Source of the DNA: Avichristensenella sp031549105
GTDB taxonomy: Bacteria; Bacillota; Clostridia; Christensenellales; Aristaeellaceae
Reading direction: 5' to 3'
Length of the DNA: 5,929 nt
NCBI GenBank assembly: GCA_031549105.1
Contig: JAVBQK010000089.1
Coordinates: 1 to 5,929, forward strand
Numbering within the stretch: the stretch's first letter is position 1; each line of letters opens with the position of its first letter. The translations under genes were made by a program, and so were the position numbers. The notes under the pieces were generated by a model. That model saw only the letters and a list, made by a program, of their open reading frames with translations, searched no databases and was not told the DNA's origin. Shown piece after piece: positions 5,739 through 5,929 of the stretch.

Positions 5739-5929
5739 ATAGTGTACCACAAATCGCGGATTCGAACAAGGTTTGTGCGGGGAGGGAACACGGAAATCAA
5801 GTTTGCAGGAGGAAGAGAATGAGAGCGGGGTCCAGGAGGCAATCGAGCATGAGTTTAGAGAAAGGGCGTTTGCAGTTTGTGAGATTTTTAAAGTGACGGA
5901 TCGTGTTAAGCGCCACTTTGCGAATCATG

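Larger units (their letters stand above)
5712..5929. other. Upstream intergenic region, no confident gene
   Basis: This stretch holds the promoter and ribosome site for the first capA gene; beyond about 5745 no gene is convincing. On the plus strand, ATG 5819 has AGGAGG (5807-5812) six bases upstream, and the in-frame ATG 5849 has a second AGGAGG (5833-5838), but the frame stops at 5894-5896 after 25 codons. Another plus frame is open from 5743 to the window end without any ATG. On the minus strand a frame runs in from the right edge and stops at 5797-5799; it could be the last 43 codons of an upstream gene. None has a recognisable motif. Confidence 0.4.

Noticed and set aside
5712..5750. N-terminal extension of the first CapA protein to ATG 5750
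   Set aside because: It would run through the TATAAT box and the GGAGG site and bury the signal peptide behind 13 residues.
5756..5772. tRNA T-loop-like TTCGAAC
   Set aside because: The flanking bases GCGGA and AAGGT do not form a 5-pair T-stem, and no anticodon or acceptor arm is found on either strand.
5091..5822. 243-codon plus-strand open frame opposite the first capA gene
   Set aside because: It lies antisense to a gene with complete family motifs, signal peptide and ribosome site. Its translation is rich in R, H, Q and V with no motif, typical of a shadow frame in GC-rich DNA.

Overview
The window is a compact, GC-rich bacterial segment in which every convincing gene lies on the minus strand. 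Read 5'->3' on that strand, the order is: a first secreted CapA-family protein (5711-4590), a second, paralogous CapA-family protein (4505-3408), a NYN-domain putative ribonuclease with two LOTUS-like domains (3391-2420), a lipoate-protein ligase (2420-1464) and a winged-helix/polyferredoxin protein (1422-148). Strong AGGAGG-type ribosome binding sites, the gene families, and secreted CapA proteins with Sec signal peptides but no outer-membrane genes all suggest a high-GC anaerobic Firmicute (Clostridia, possibly a gut Christensenellales- or Ruminococcaceae-like lineage). That placement is inference from style and content; no marker gene is present.

The layout looks like one operon. The spacers are 84, 17, -1 and 41 bases. 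The NYN stop and the ligase start share a base (TGATG). A consensus -10 box (TATAAT) lies just upstream of the first capA gene, with no recognisable -35. The only structured spacer is the 84-base one between the two capA genes, which carries two stem-loops. Downstream of the last gene, positions 1-131 hold several stem-loops that look like clostridial intergenic repeats rather than a classic U-tract terminator.

Functionally the five genes do not form an obvious named pathway. Two encode exported metallophosphatase-like proteins of the PgsA/CapA type, without pgsB/pgsC here, so poly-gamma-glutamate synthesis cannot be claimed. One is a probable RNA-processing or RNA-binding nuclease. One attaches lipoate to carrier proteins. 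One is a redox protein with two [4Fe-4S] ferredoxin motifs plus an unusual upstream cysteine array (CNCCGCCC) and an N-terminal winged helix, and is the least explained gene. The 218 bases upstream of the first gene (5712-5929) contain the promoter candidate and only weak, conflicting hints of further coding sequence. I found no CRISPR array, tRNA, rRNA, insertion sequence or phage gene.
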